Source of the DNA: Areca catechu | Lineage: Eukaryota > Streptophyta > Magnoliopsida > Arecales > Arecaceae | Assembly: GCA_021397845.1 (NCBI GenBank) | Contig: CM038049.1 | Coordinates: 102,516,877 to 102,580,876, forward strand | Direction: 5' to 3' | Length of the DNA stretch: 64,000 nucleotides | In this document: piece after piece, positions 1 through 10,572 of the stretch | How positions within the stretch are numbered: the stretch's first letter is position 1 | How the letters are laid out: each line of letters starts with the position of its first letter | Program-made: the position numbers and the translations under genes | The notes under the pieces: model-generated | What the model was told of the DNA's origin: nothing | The model's database searches: none | The model's input: only the letters and a program-made list of their open reading frames with translations

Positions 1-789
1 AGTATTTTCCAGAATTTTTGTAGATTTTATTTCGGTCTGTGAATTTTCTTCAAGCCGAAATACAGCCTGCAAATTTTTGGCTCTGTTTTTCAGCAAGACA
101 ATTTTGGAAGTTTTAGGGTTTTGTTTAGTACCCTTTTGCATATCTTTTAATTTTAGTATATTTTTTGCATATTAGGCCATAATTTGCAAGTTTTCTTCTA
201 TTTATGAAAATACCAAAAAAAAAAATTACATATATAAAAGCTACTAAAACATCTGACCCTAATTTGCATCATCTGCCTGCCATCATTGTATAATCTACCT
301 TTAAGGGCACTCTTGCTATGTCAGATGGGGGGAGGATTTGATCACCTCTCCTTAGCCCAAAATCACATCCCCTGCATTCGGTCCCAAGCCTAACTTAAAA
401 TCGATTAGACTTAATTTGCCCTAGTGGGCTAGGGACACCAACTGGTCGGGTCCGGGCTAGTGCTAGATCACTGTGTCAAGTTAACCTGTGTGTGCCTTGT
501 GCTTAGTGTCTAGAATGGTGGTTCAGGGATTCAATCCCGAAGGGCTTGTGTGCTGGTTCGCTTACCTGGCTAATCTGTGATTGGTGTCTAGGATTGGCAA
601 TCAGGGACCTAACACTCCCCTTACACCTGTCTGGCTGAGTACAAGGTTACTATAGGCTAGTTTGCCATCCTGATTGAGCATCTAGTTTGGACTCTAGGTC
701 TAGTCAGCTGTAGTTGGTCTGATCGAGTCTTGCATGAGCACTAGATCAGGGTTTCATATCACCCACCATCTCTACTTTTGGCTGAACCC
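1..789 (+). other. GyA-1 5' untranslated leader
   Basis: No long ORF. It aligns by eye with the leaders of GyA-4 (55380-56190) and, on the other strand, GyA-2 and GyA-3. It holds the conserved stretch around GGGGGAGGATTTGATCACC (332-350), the block ending in GGGACACCAACTGGTCGGG (431-449), and the two-hairpin module at 503-638. The primer-binding site would lie just upstream of base 1. Confidence 0.75.
503..638 (+). promoter_or_regulatory. Two-unit leader hairpin module (GyA-1 copy)
   Basis: Two successive units each open with a GTGTCTAG-type box (503-513 and 580-592) and close with a CCTGGC-type box (565-574 and about 629-638). The opening CTAGG can pair with the closing CCTGG, and the outer ATTGG with CCAAT. 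The same two-unit arrangement occurs in every gypsy leader of the window and in both copia leaders Co1 and Co2. Function unknown; packaging or dimerisation is an inference. Confidence 0.55.
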
Positions 790-2727
790 ATGGATAACCT
801 TGAAGCCTAGATTAAAGCACTCACTGAGCAACTAACCCATTCCATGGCCCAGATGGCTACACAAATAACTACCCAATTAATTACCCAAATGACTTAGTTG
901 ACCCAGACCAATAGCCTCAACCCAACTCAACCTAGTGAAACCATAGAGCCTAACCCTATGAGAACCCACTACTCTGACCCATATAGGGAGTCCAATCCTA
1001 GGAGAACCCAATACTCTGACCCATATAAGGAGCCCAACCCTAGGAGAATCCCTTACCATGATCCCTACCGTGAGGTTGAACCTAGGAGAGACCATCGCCA
1101 TGACCCTTATTATTATACTGAACCTAGGAGGACCCCAAACCCTGATCCCCACCGTGAGGTTGAACCTAGGAGAGCCCATCGTCATGACCCTTATTATGAT
1201 ACTGAACCTAGGAGGACCCCAAACCCTGATCCCTACCGTGAGGTTGAACTTAGGAGAGCCCATCGTCATGACCCATACTATGATACTGAACCTAAGAGGA
1301 TCCCAAACCCTGATCCCTACTGAGAGGTTGAACCTAGGAGAGCCCATCGTCATGACTCATACTATAATACTGAACCTAGGAGGACCCCAAACCCTGATCC
1401 CTACCGAGAGGTTGAACCTAGGAGAGCCCATCGTCATGACCCATACTATGATACTGAACCTAGGAGGATCCCAAACCCTGATCCATACCTTGAGGCTGAA
1501 CCTAGGAGAGCCCATCGTCATGCCCCAATCTCTAAGGTTAGTCTTAGAAGACCCAATCAGGATTTTGTAGACCAGGAAGATAGATCCTATTTAGCCTCTC
1601 CCTATAAGCCTAGTATACCCACAACCTATAGATCTTATGACTCCAAATCCTCTGACTCTAGAATCTACGAACCCATATCCTATGAGTCCAGTAGACCCAA
1701 GACCCATAGAGCTGAACCCAAATCCTAAGACCCCAGATCTTATAATCCCATGACCCATAGATCTGCACCCTTGTCCTATGAGCCTATAGAGCCCATAACC
1801 CCTAGGTATCAATCTAGTACTAGTCAGGTTTCCCTTAGTCAACTTGAATCCCATAGGATTAGTATCCCTAAATATGAGCCCAGTAGTGAGCCATTACCCC
1901 TTAGGCAACCTGAACCTACTAGGATTAGTGTCCATAATCATAAACCAGGACCTAGCCAATTTTTCCTTAGCCGACCTTCTCCAACCATTCCTGAGATTGA
2001 CAAGGCTTACATTAATGCGGAAGTGTATGAAGCTAATGCGAGCCTAGTGGATGAGTATGAAGGAGAAGAGGAGACACCTTTAGTAGACCTAGAATTAGCT
2101 GACCCAGTAGATACCCAGGTAGAAACCAACCCAGAGCTAGTTGACCTTGACCACATCCAACCTAAAGCTATAGTGGAAGAACAAATAGAGGAAGAGAACC
2201 TAGGTACTGCTGTTAGAGCCTTACTTGAGGAAACCATAGAGGAGAGCCAAATTATAGAGTCTAGTCCTAAAATACAAGAACCTAAAGAATTTATTAAGGA
2301 CCTGATCTTTTTGAATCAGTACCCTCAGGATGAGCCTCCTCCTATAGTCCCCATTAAGGACCTCTTCCCTGAGATTAATAACCTATCCTTCCATTATGTA
2401 GACCCCATAGATATACCACAACCCCCTAAGGTTAGCCTCATTAGTTTAGGATTAGTCCCTGACATGCCTTCTTTTATTCTACTTTATCCAACTAACCCGG
2501 AACCTTTTTCTTAACCCTACCAGACTAATTCTTAACCCACTTCCTATTTCCTACCCTTTTCAGAGTCTTCTCATGTGTATAGAACTATTAGGTTACATTT
2601 TGTTGAGGTTACTAGGTTGCAAGGATCCATAGAGCCCATCCCATTTGCTACCTACTTTTGGCAGACCCTCTGGCACCTATTAGGAGTTCTAGCAAATTTT
2701 CTTCTGCATGTCATCCATCAACCATGA
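790..2727 (+). pseudogene. gag-like repeat ORF with integrase stub, GyA-1 (several in-frame stops)
   Basis: One continuous frame from ATG 790 (homologous to the N-terminus of the GyA-3 protein, without its first residues) to TGA at 2725, interrupted by several in-frame stops, including TAG at 895-897, TGA at 1321-1323 and TAA at 2512-2514. Order: coiled-coil-like start; Arg/Pro/Tyr repeats from the 84-bp minisatellite; a Tyr/Ser/Pro-rich section; an acidic section containing VDEYEGEEE, like the linker just before protease in GyA-4; and finally FATYFWQTLWHLLG. That last motif is a piece of integrase (FTSYFWKTLWHLLG in GyA-4). Capsid-like gag domain, zinc knuckle, protease, RT and RNase H are absent. 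The equivalent ORF is open in GyA-3, so this copy is a decayed older relative. Confidence 0.8.
1072..1545 (+). repeat. 84-bp coding minisatellite in gag-like ORF
   Basis: Units start near 1078, 1162, 1246, 1330, 1414 and 1498, an exact 84-bp period (28 codons). Each unit is two related 14-residue halves, of the types EVEPRRAHRHDPYY and EPRRTPNPDPY. Copy number is higher here than in GyA-3 and GyA-4, which keep two to three 28-residue units. Confidence 0.9.
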
Positions 2728-2748
2728 CTCATGCCCCCATGCCCAAGT

Positions 2749-4182
2749 TGATGGGGAACTAATATGCATGCAATTTTTTTTGTATGTTTTACATGTTGAG
2801 TTAGGTGATTAATTCCCAAATTTCAGATCAAAATTATTTGTAGGGAATTTTGTATGAATTTTTGAAGATCAGCATGCAGATTAGGACCTAGAAAAGTAGC
2901 AAAGAAGGACCGCCGGGGCTGAGAAGCCTCGGTTAGGGCAAGTTCTCCTACAATAAAACTACTGGAGGTAGAGGGGTGTACCTGACAACGTCTGTGAAGA
3001 TCGCAGCGAAGGGGTCTCTCGTTCCTCGACGGATGCGGCCTGGAAAACCGAGCCAAAGACCAGCGGATACCCGGCTTTCTGCTCGGTGATCCGATTGAGG
3101 CTTGGCTGGAGTCGTTGGATTCGTAGGAACTCAGGGACCTGCAAACGACCTGTCAGGGGTTAGAAAGCTCACAAAGGAACAAGAAAACAAAGTAAAAATA
3201 GCAAGGGAAGGCTTCTTTTGGAGTGGGCGTCCAGGGATCTGGAGGGTTTGTTGGCAGCAGGAAGATGATTGCAAACACCGGGAAGAAGAACTCTCACAAA
3301 CCCCTTTATGCACACAGCAGGGTATCACACCACTCAATAGAAGAACTCAAGGTTTTCATTCATCAAAAATTCCCCTCATACAAGAGGCTAGGGTCCCTTA
3401 AATAGACCCTTAACCTTGGGCTCCAAGTAAGGGTACATAAGTCTTTACATAAGAATCCTTTTCCCTCTCAAACCCTAGCTAGAAAATAAGGAAATATTAG
3501 GTAGAAAAATCCCTAAAATTTTTCTTGACTTGGTCAAGACTCCAAGGACGCCTAGGGGGGGGTGTTGGGCTTCTAGGAGCAGCAAAAGGCCGGCCCAAAG
3601 GGGCCCGGGTGCATGGGTTTGGGCCTCTGGAAGCTGGGGTGGCCTGGTAGCCAGGTAGCAGGAATATTCCCTGGTATCTTGCTTCTTAGGGGCTTGGGCT
3701 TGGCACCTGGGCTTGATTTCATTGGGCTAGGATGCAGATGGACCTCTGGAATCATGGATGCCCTTATTTATGAATATACTTTGGCATCTGGAAGGGAATC
3801 TGGGCATCTGGAGGGCATCTGCAAGGAATCAGGGTTTCTGATTTTTCTCCTGGGGTCTTCAAATCTTCAAGCTGGGTTGGACTTGGGCTAAACTTCCATG
3901 TCTTCAATCTGGTTGGACTTGGTCTTCACTTGTATAATATAGTCTTGAGTCTTCAGTATGCTTGGACAGGACTCAAAAAAAATAAAATTAGCTCAACATG
4001 AGCTAACTAGCATTGGACTGAACTAGCTCAACATGAGCTGACTAGTACAGAACTGAAATAACAACTAAAATGGACTCAGATGAGCTAAGCCCTTATTACA
4101 GATAGATTCATAAATTATTGATCAATTTACAGAGGGTTGAAAAAGCCTCTGTCTTATTCTGGTGCCTCAGGTGTCCCCACCA
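2749..4182 (-). repeat. GyA-2 3' LTR
   Basis: 1434 bp, the downstream LTR in element orientation. Read on the minus strand it contains a TATA-like CTATTTAAGG, and further upstream two copies of the inverted repeat TAGCTCA-TGT-TGAGCTA. The boundary with the internal region is a purine-rich GGGAGAAT directly before TGGTG. Confidence 0.93.
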
Positions 4183-4189
4183 ATTCTCC

Positions 4190-4842
4190 CGGGGTGGGAG
4201 GAACTCGACCCTGTCGAGTGAAGGTTAGACTGGCTCACATATCTCTCGAGAAGGTCTGGGTTGAGGAGTTGCAAGTCCTCTCGAGAAATCCATGAATCGG
4301 TTGACTCTGGCCAGCCTTGCCATCGGACCAGGAAGCATTGATAGTCATGGCCCTGGGTCGTGATGGCTTGATTGTCCAGGATACGCTCGATCCGTTCTCC
4401 TCTCTCAGGCCAAATTTGTTTGTGGACACTCTAGGTTAGGGTCACTCACAATGAAAAGGAATAGGTCCAAAGGCCTTACTAGGTAGCGCTGCCGGTTCCC
4501 TATACTCAACCAGGTCTGTAATATTGAAGGTAGAACTAATGCCCAAATCCGAAGGCAAGTCTAACACCTAGGCATTTGATCCAACCTTCTCTATCACTTT
4601 AAAAGGTCCGGCTCTGCGAGCATGAAGCTTCTTTTAGGCCTAAGCCTAACCAAGATAAAATCCACTACATCAAATTCTTTGACCCTTCTTCGGGAATTAG
4701 CCAGTTGTTTTTAGATTAGTGCAGGTGGTGAACATGCTAGGCACATGCAGACAAATGATGCAAAGGACTCATACTGATACCTAACAGACTCGACTATGCA
4801 TTCCTATCGAAGAAAATTTTATTGAACTCTTTGGATCTAAAC
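4190..4842 (-). pseudogene. Integrase C-terminus/chromodomain remnant, GyA-2
   Basis: Read on the minus strand, pieces match the GyA-4 integrase tail: RRVKEFDVVD, a lost KLHARGA region, LVEYREP, then a chromodomain-like stretch (ERIERILD...WPESDDSWISREDL). Frameshifts and stops break it, so no protein is expected. It lies between the gag-like ORF and the 3' LTR, where GyA-4 has its integrase C-terminus. Confidence 0.7.
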
Positions 4843-6651
4843 CTAATAGATTATAGGTTCTCTAGGTTTGATCCTAGCTTGACATGCACATGAAAATTTA
4901 CAGTGAACTCCTAGCAAATTCCAAAGAGTATGCTAGAAGTAAGATGCAAACCTAACATGCGTGATGAATGCATGCAGTATGCTAATCTCAGCTAAATGCA
5001 ATCTAATGATCCTAGAAATGCTGGAGGTGTCAGGAAAGGGCAGAAAATAGGAAGTGGGTTCAGAATTAGTTTGGTAAGGTAGAGAAAAAGGTTCATGGTT
5101 AGTTGGATAAAGTAGGATAAAAGACGGGGTGTCAGGAACTAATCCTATACTAATGAGGTTAACCTTATGAGGTTGAGCTATATCTACAGGATTTGCATAA
5201 TGGAAGGATGGGTCACTAATTTCGGGGAAGAGGTCCTTAATGGGAACTATAGGAGGGGACTCATCTTGAAGGTATTGATTCAAAGAGATCAGGTCCTTAA
5301 TAAATTCTTCTGGTTCTTGTATTTTAGGACTAGACTCTATAATTTGGCTCTCCTCTATGGTTTTCTCAGGTAAGGCTCTAGTAGCAGTACCTAGGTTCTC
5401 TTCCTCTATTTGTTCTTCCATTATAGCTTTAGGTTGGATATGGTCAAGGTCAACTAGCTCTGGGTTGGTTTCTACCTGGGCATCTACTGGGTCAGCTAAT
5501 TCTAGGTCTACTAAAGGTGTCTCCTCTTCTCCCTCATACTCATCCACTAGGCTCACATCAGCTTCATACACTTTCGCGTTAATGTAAGCCTTGTGAATCT
5601 CAGGAATGGTTGGAGAAGGTCGGCTAGCAAGAAATTGGTTAGGTTCTGGTCTCTGATTATGGGTACTACTCCTAGTAGGTTCAGGTTGTATAAGGGGTAG
5701 TGGCTCACTACTGGGTTCATATTTAGGGATACTAATCCTATGGGGTTCAAGTTGACTAGGGGAAGCATGACTAGTACTAGGTTGATACTTAGGGGTTATG
5801 GGTTCTCTAGGCTCATAGGACAAGGGTGCAGATCTATGGGTCATGGGATTATAGGATCTGGGGTCATATGATTTTGGGTCAGCTTTATGATCAGGTTCTA
5901 AGGATGGATCAAGGTATGGGGTCCTCCTAAGGTTGGGCTCTCTATATGGGTCAGGATATTGGGTCCTCCTAGGATTGGACTCCCTATATGGGTCAGAATA
6001 CTGGGTTCTCCTAGGGTTGGACTCCCTATATAGGTCAGAATATTGGGTCCTCCTAGGGTTGGACTCCTTATATGGGTCAGAATATTGGGTGTTGGGTCTA
6101 CTAGGCTCATAGGGTGTGGGTGCATAGGATCTATGATCATGGGATCTAGAGTCATAGGATCTGGAGTCATAAGATCTATAGGTTGTAGGTATACTAGGCT
6201 TGTAGGGAGAGGGTAAATAGGATCTATCTTCCTAGTCTATAAAATCCTGATTGAGTCTTCTAGGACTAACCTTAGGGATTGGGTCATGACGATAGGTTCT
6301 CCTAGGTTCAGCCTCAAGGTATGGATCAGGGTTTGGGGTCCTCCTAGGTTGAGGATTGTAGTACGGGTCAGGATAAGGGGCTCTCCTAGGTTCGACCTCA
6401 TGGTATAGATCAGGGTTTGGGGTCCTCCTAGGTTGAGGGGAGTCAGGATCTGGCTCAGACTGTGACCCATGGGTTTTTCTTGGGGTCCCTACCCGGACTT
6501 TTAACTGATCAAACCTATTGGCACGATGGTCAATTCTATCATTGGTTTGAATACGAGACTGAGTTAACTGGGTCATCTGGATAGTTATCTGGGCAATTTG
6601 ATCAGCTAGGGCTTTTATTTGGGCTTGTAAATTTTCCATGAGTTCAGACAT
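4843..6651 (-). pseudogene. gag-like repeat ORF with integrase stub, GyA-2 (two nonsense mutations)
   Basis: Base-for-base counterpart of the intact 602-codon ORF of GyA-3, offset by 9612. Reading on the minus strand from ATG at 6651, it has a TAG near 6232-6234 where GyA-3 has CAG (Gln), and a second TAG near 4930-4932 where GyA-3 has TGG (Trp in YFWHTLW). Both are C-to-T type changes on one strand or the other. Otherwise the architecture is that of GyA-3: coiled coil, Arg/Pro repeats, Tyr/Ser-rich section, acidic section and integrase stub. No product of full length is expected. Confidence 0.85.
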
Positions 6652-7569
6652 TTATGAAGGAGGTGGGTGATATGAAACTCCTGATCTAGTGCTCATGCAA
6701 GACTCGATCAGACCGACTATAGCTGACTAGACCTAAAGTCCAAACTAGATGCTCAATCAGGGTGGCAAACTAGCCTATAGTAACCCTGTACTCAGCCAGG
6801 CAGGTGTAAGGGGAGTGTTAGGTCCCTGATTGCCAATCCTAGACACCAATCAGAGATTGGCCAGGTAGGCGGACCAGCACACAAGCCCTTCGGGATTGAA
6901 TCCCTAAACCACCGTTCTAGACACTAAGCACAAGGCACACACAGGTTAACTTGACACAGTGATCTAACACTAGCCCGGACCCGACCAGTTGGTGTCCCTA
7001 GCCCACTAGGGCAAATTAAGTCTAATTAATTTTAGGTTAAGGCTTGGGACTGAATGCAAGGGATGTGGTTTTGGGCTAAGGAGAGGTGATCAAATCCTGC
7101 CCCCATCTGATATAGCAAGAGTGCCCTTAAAAGTAAATTATACAATGATGGCAGGCAGATGAGGATGCAAATTAGGGTTTAGGTTTTTTTTTTTTTTGGT
7201 ATCTTTGGAAAATATGTATATTTTTTTTTTTGGTATTTTTTAAATAGAAGAAAACTTGCAAATCATGGCCTAATATACTGGAAATATACTAAAATTAAGA
7301 AATATGCAAAAACTCCTAAACAAAACCCTAAAACTTCCAAACTTGTCTTGCTAAAAAAAACAGAGCCGAAAATTTGCAGGCCCTATTTCGGCTCGCAGAA
7401 AATTCACAGGCCATAATAAAATATGAAAAAAACTTTTGAAATTACTGTGAATTATGATAAATCCAGGAAAATAAATTTCAGAATTTTTGGAGTTTTTAAC
7501 AGGGAGAAATAATTAAAATGATAGAGTATATACGGACTGAAAAATTGCAGAAAACAAGCCCTAATCTAA
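6652..7569 (-). other. GyA-2 leader with two-hairpin module at 6792-6928
   Basis: Non-coding. Read on the minus strand it runs from the primer-binding site through AT-rich sequence with A/T runs (7190-7240), the conserved leader block, and the two-unit hairpin module (boxes at 6792-6800 and 6917-6928). An older start homologous to MSTRSG of GyA-4 lies about 50 bp before the ORF but is followed by a TAA where GyA-4 has CAA. Confidence 0.75.
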
Positions 7570-7581
7570 GCTCTGATACCA
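7570..7581 (-). other. Primer-binding site, GyA-2
   Basis: Minus strand reads TGGTATCAGAGC, complementary to the 3' end of plant initiator tRNA-Met. It is two bases from the LTR end at 7584. Confidence 0.92.
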
Positions 7582-7583
7582 AA

Positions 7584-9017
7584 TGATGGGGAACTAATAT
7601 GCATGCAATTTTTTTTGTATGTTTTACATGTTGAATTAGGTGATTAATTCCCAAATTTCAGATCAAAATTATTTGTAGGGAATTTTGTATGAATTTTTGA
7701 AGATCAGCATGCGGATTAGGACCTAGAAAAGTAGCAAAGAAGGACCGCCGGGGTTGAGAAGCCTCGGTTAGGGCAAGTTCTCCTACAATAAAACTACTGG
7801 AGGTAGAGGGGTGTACCTGACAACGTCTGTGAAGATCGCAGCGAAGGGGTCTCTCGTTCCTCGACGGATGCGGCCTGGAAAACCGAGCCAAAGACCAGCG
7901 GATACCCGGCTTTCTGCTCGGTGATCCGATTGAGGCTTGGCTGGAGTCGTTGGATTCGTAGGAACTCAGGGACCTGCAAACGACCTGTCAGGGGTTAGAA
8001 AGCTCACAAAGGAACAAGAAAACAAAGTAAAAATAGCAAGGGAAGGCTTCTTTTGGAGTGGGCGTCCAGGGATCTGGAGGGTTTGTTGGCAGCAGGAAGA
8101 TGATTGCAAACACCGGGAAGAAGAACTCTCACAAACCCCTTTATGCACACAGCAGGGTATCACACCACTCAATAGAAGAACTCAAGGTTTTCATTCATCA
8201 AAAATTCCCCTCATACAAGAGGCTAGGGTCCCTTAAATAGACCCTTAACCTTGGGCTCCAAGTAAGGGTACATAAGTCTTTACATAAGAATCCTTTTCCC
8301 TCTCAAACCCTAGCTAGAAAATAAGGAAATATTAGGTAGAAAAATCCCTAAATTTTTTATTGACTTGGTCAAGACTCCAAGGATGCCTAGGGGGGCGTGT
8401 TGGGCTTCTAGGAGCAGCAAAAGGCCGGCCCAAAGGGGCCCGGGTGCATGGGTTTGGGCCTCTGGAAGCTGGGGTGGCCTAGTAGCCAGGTAGCAGGAAT
8501 ATTCCCTGGTATCTTGCTTCTTAGGGGCTTGGGCTTGGCACCTGGGCTTGATTTCATTGGGCTAGGATGCAGATGGACCTCTGGAATCATGGATGCCCTT
8601 ATTTATGAATATACTTTGGCATCTGGAAGGGAATCTGGGCATCTGGAGGGCATCTGCAAGGAATCAGGGTTTCTGATTTTTCTCCTGGGGTCTTCAAATC
8701 TTCAAGCTGGGTTGGACTTGGGCTAAACTTCCATGTCTTCAATATGGTTGGACTTGGTCTTCACTTGTATAATATAGTCTTGAGTCTTCAGTATGCTTGG
8801 ACAAGACTCAAAAAAAATAAAATTAGCTCAACATGAGCTAACTAGCATTGGACTGAACTAGCTCAACATGAGCTGACTAGTACAGAACTGAAATAACAAC
8901 TAAAATGGACTCAGATGAGCTAAGCCCTTATTACAGATAGATTCATAAATTATTGATCAATTTACAGAGGGTTGAAAAAGCCTCTGTCTTATTCTGGTGC
9001 CTCAGGTGTCCCCACCA
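7584..9017 (-). repeat. GyA-2 5' LTR
   Basis: 1434 bp, same length as its partner. Next to the primer-binding site on one side and TSD CAAGT (9018-9022) on the other. Confidence 0.93.
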
Positions 9018-9149
9018 CAAGTGGTAGTTAAGACATAATAAACCTCTTTAGTCGAGTCTATTAGGTGTAGGTTTGAGTCCTTTGCATCATCTTGTTAGGA
9101 GTCTGCATGTGCCTAGCATGTTCACCACCCGCACTAATCTTAAAACAAC

Positions 9150-9669
9150 AGGCTAATTCTCGAAGAAGGGTCAAAGAATTTGATGTAGTGGATTCTATCT
9201 TGGTTAGGCTTAAGCCTAAAAGAAGCTTCATGCTCGTAGAGCCGGACCTTTTAAAGTGATAGAGAAGGTTGGATCAAATGCCTAGGTGTTAGACTTGCCT
9301 TCGGATTTGGGCATTAGTTCTACCTTCAATATTACAGACCTGGTTGAGTACAGGGACACGACAGCGATACCTAGTGAGGCCTTTGGACCTATCCCCTCCT
9401 ATTATGAGTGATCCTTACCCAGAGTGTCCACCAATTAATTGGCCCGAGAGAGGAGAACGGATCGAGCATATCCTGGATGATCAAGCCATTACGACCCGGG
9501 GCTGCGGTTATCAATGCTTCCTGGTCTGATGGCAAGGCCAGCCAGAGTCGGACGATTCGTGGATTTCTCGAGAGGACTTGCAACGCCTCAACCCAGACCT
9601 TCTCGAGAGATATGTGAGCCAGTTTGATCTTCACTCGACAGGGTCAAGTTCCTCCCATCCCGGGAGAAT
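9150..9669 (+). pseudogene. Integrase C-terminus and chromodomain remnant, GyA-1
   Basis: Matches the tail of the GyA-4 polyprotein: RRVKEFDVVD near 9155, a frameshifted GPY-like region to about 9340, then an open stretch with DPYPECPPINWPERGERIEH, a chromodomain beginning near 9450, a stop at 9527-9529 within it, and SWISREDLQRLNPDLLERYV to about 9620. The same frame runs on across the polypurine tract into the 3' LTR. The chromodomain is a histone-binding module that steers integration in chromoviruses. This copy is dead. Confidence 0.75.
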
Positions 9670-10254
9670 TGGTGCGGACACTAGAGGCACCAGAATAAGG
9701 CAGAGGCTTCTTAAACCTCTGTGGATCACTTAAATGACATTCGAGTCCACTGTAATAAAGCTTAGTCTAGCTGAGTTGTTTTATGTGAGTCCTGTATTAG
9801 TCAGCTCATGTTGAGCTAGTTCAGTCAAGTGTTAGTCAGCTCATGTTGAGCTAATTTTATTTTTTTGAGTCCTGTCCAAGCATATTGAAGACTTAAGACC
9901 ACATCATACAAGTGAAGACCAAGTCCAACCTGATTGAAGACATGGAAGTTGAGCCGCATCCATCGAGGAACGAGAGATCCCTTTGCTGCGATCTTCTCTG
10001 GGCACTTCAGACGTTGTCAGGTACACCCCCTTTACCTCCAGTAATTATATTGTAGGAGAACTTGTCCTAACCGAGGCTTCTCAGCCTCGACCATCCTTCT
10101 TTAGTACTTTTCTAGGTTCTAATCTGCATGCTTGGCTTCAAAAATTCATACAAAATTCTTTATAACTAATTTTGATCTAAAATTCGGGAATTAATCACCT
10201 AACCCCACATATAAAATATACAAAAATAATTGCATGCATATTAGTCCCGCATCA
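9670..10254 (+). repeat. GyA-1 3' LTR with large internal deletion
   Basis: Starts TGGTGCGGAC after GGGAGAAT and ends CGCATCA. Only 585 bp against 1.25-1.43 kb in the other family members. The missing part is from about 9953: the sequence jumps from the U3 segment GAAGTTGAGCC to GCATCCATCGAGG, which lie roughly 700-850 bp apart elsewhere. GCC is present at both break points in GyA-4-type LTRs. Confidence 0.88.
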
Positions 10255-10559
10255 AGTGTTCTCTGAGAGCCCTACAGGAGGGTAGGAGATCCAACAAAGA
10301 AGCAAACATGCAACTTGCATAGGAATGCATCCTTGGTTCGATTCCTACATGGATCACCTCTAGAGGGCAAGCACTTATGTGCCTAGTAAAAATAAAGGAA
10401 TATAGCATTCCAGGTATTCCTTTATTATCCTAAAGATTAGATTTATTAATTATTATGCTCAAGTGGTCCTAGGATTTAGGGTTCCGGGCCGGTTAGTGTT
10501 TCAAATATGAAATTTTTGAAACTCAGTCTTCCACAGTACCTGGTCTAGGTAACCTAACA
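10255..10559 (+). repeat. Co1 5' LTR, 3' portion
   Basis: Directly follows the GyA-1 LTR and ends CTAACA. The tail (GGTTCCGGGCC and AATTTTTGAAA motifs) resembles the end of the Co2 LTR at 35290-35355. No coding content. Confidence 0.75.
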
Positions 10560-10560
10560 G

Positions 10561-10572
10561 TGGTATTAGAGC
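10561..10572 (+). other. Primer-binding site, Co1
   Basis: TGGTATTAGAGC, one transition away from the tRNA-Met complement TGGTATCAGAGC seen in Co2. Confidence 0.85.

Larger units (their letters stand above)
2749..9017 (-). mobile_element. GyA-2: complete non-autonomous Ty3/gypsy element
   Basis: 6269 bp, flanked by CAAGT at 2744-2748 and 9018-9022. LTRs 2749-4182 and 7584-9017 are both 1434 bp and show only a handful of differences. They begin TGGTGGGGACAC and end CATCA when read on the minus strand. Primer-binding site at 7570-7581. It is within 1 bp of the length of GyA-3 and nearly identical to it, so both are recent copies of one non-autonomous family. Inserted in the internal region of GyA-1. 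Confidence 0.95.
1..10254 (+). mobile_element. GyA-1: non-autonomous Ty3/gypsy element, 5' end outside window, split by GyA-2
   Basis: Internal region at 1-2748 and 9023-9669, then a 3' LTR at 9670-10254. The leader matches that of the coding relative GyA-4, and the LTR has the same family start (TGGTGCGGACAC). It carries a decayed gag-like ORF and an integrase C-terminus/chromodomain remnant but nothing for protease, RT or RNase H. GyA-2 is inserted at 2749-9017 with CAAGT on both sides. The element sits in the LTR of copia Co1, whose remaining LTR begins at 10255. The 5' LTR and its TSD lie before the window. Confidence 0.85.

Noticed and set aside
877..1353. 158-codon minus-strand frame across the gag repeats
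   Set aside because: It is the antisense shadow of the 84-bp minisatellite; periodic repeats keep all frames open. The plus frame matches the other GyA proteins.
1058..1570. 170-codon frame rich in LNLGGPQTLIP repeats
   Set aside because: Out-of-frame reading of the same minisatellite; no match to Gag.
3102..3401. 99-codon plus-strand ORF in the GyA-2 LTR, repeated identically at 7937-8236
   Set aside because: Lies within both LTRs, opposite to the sense strand, and is broken in the GyA-3 LTRs; no coding signal.
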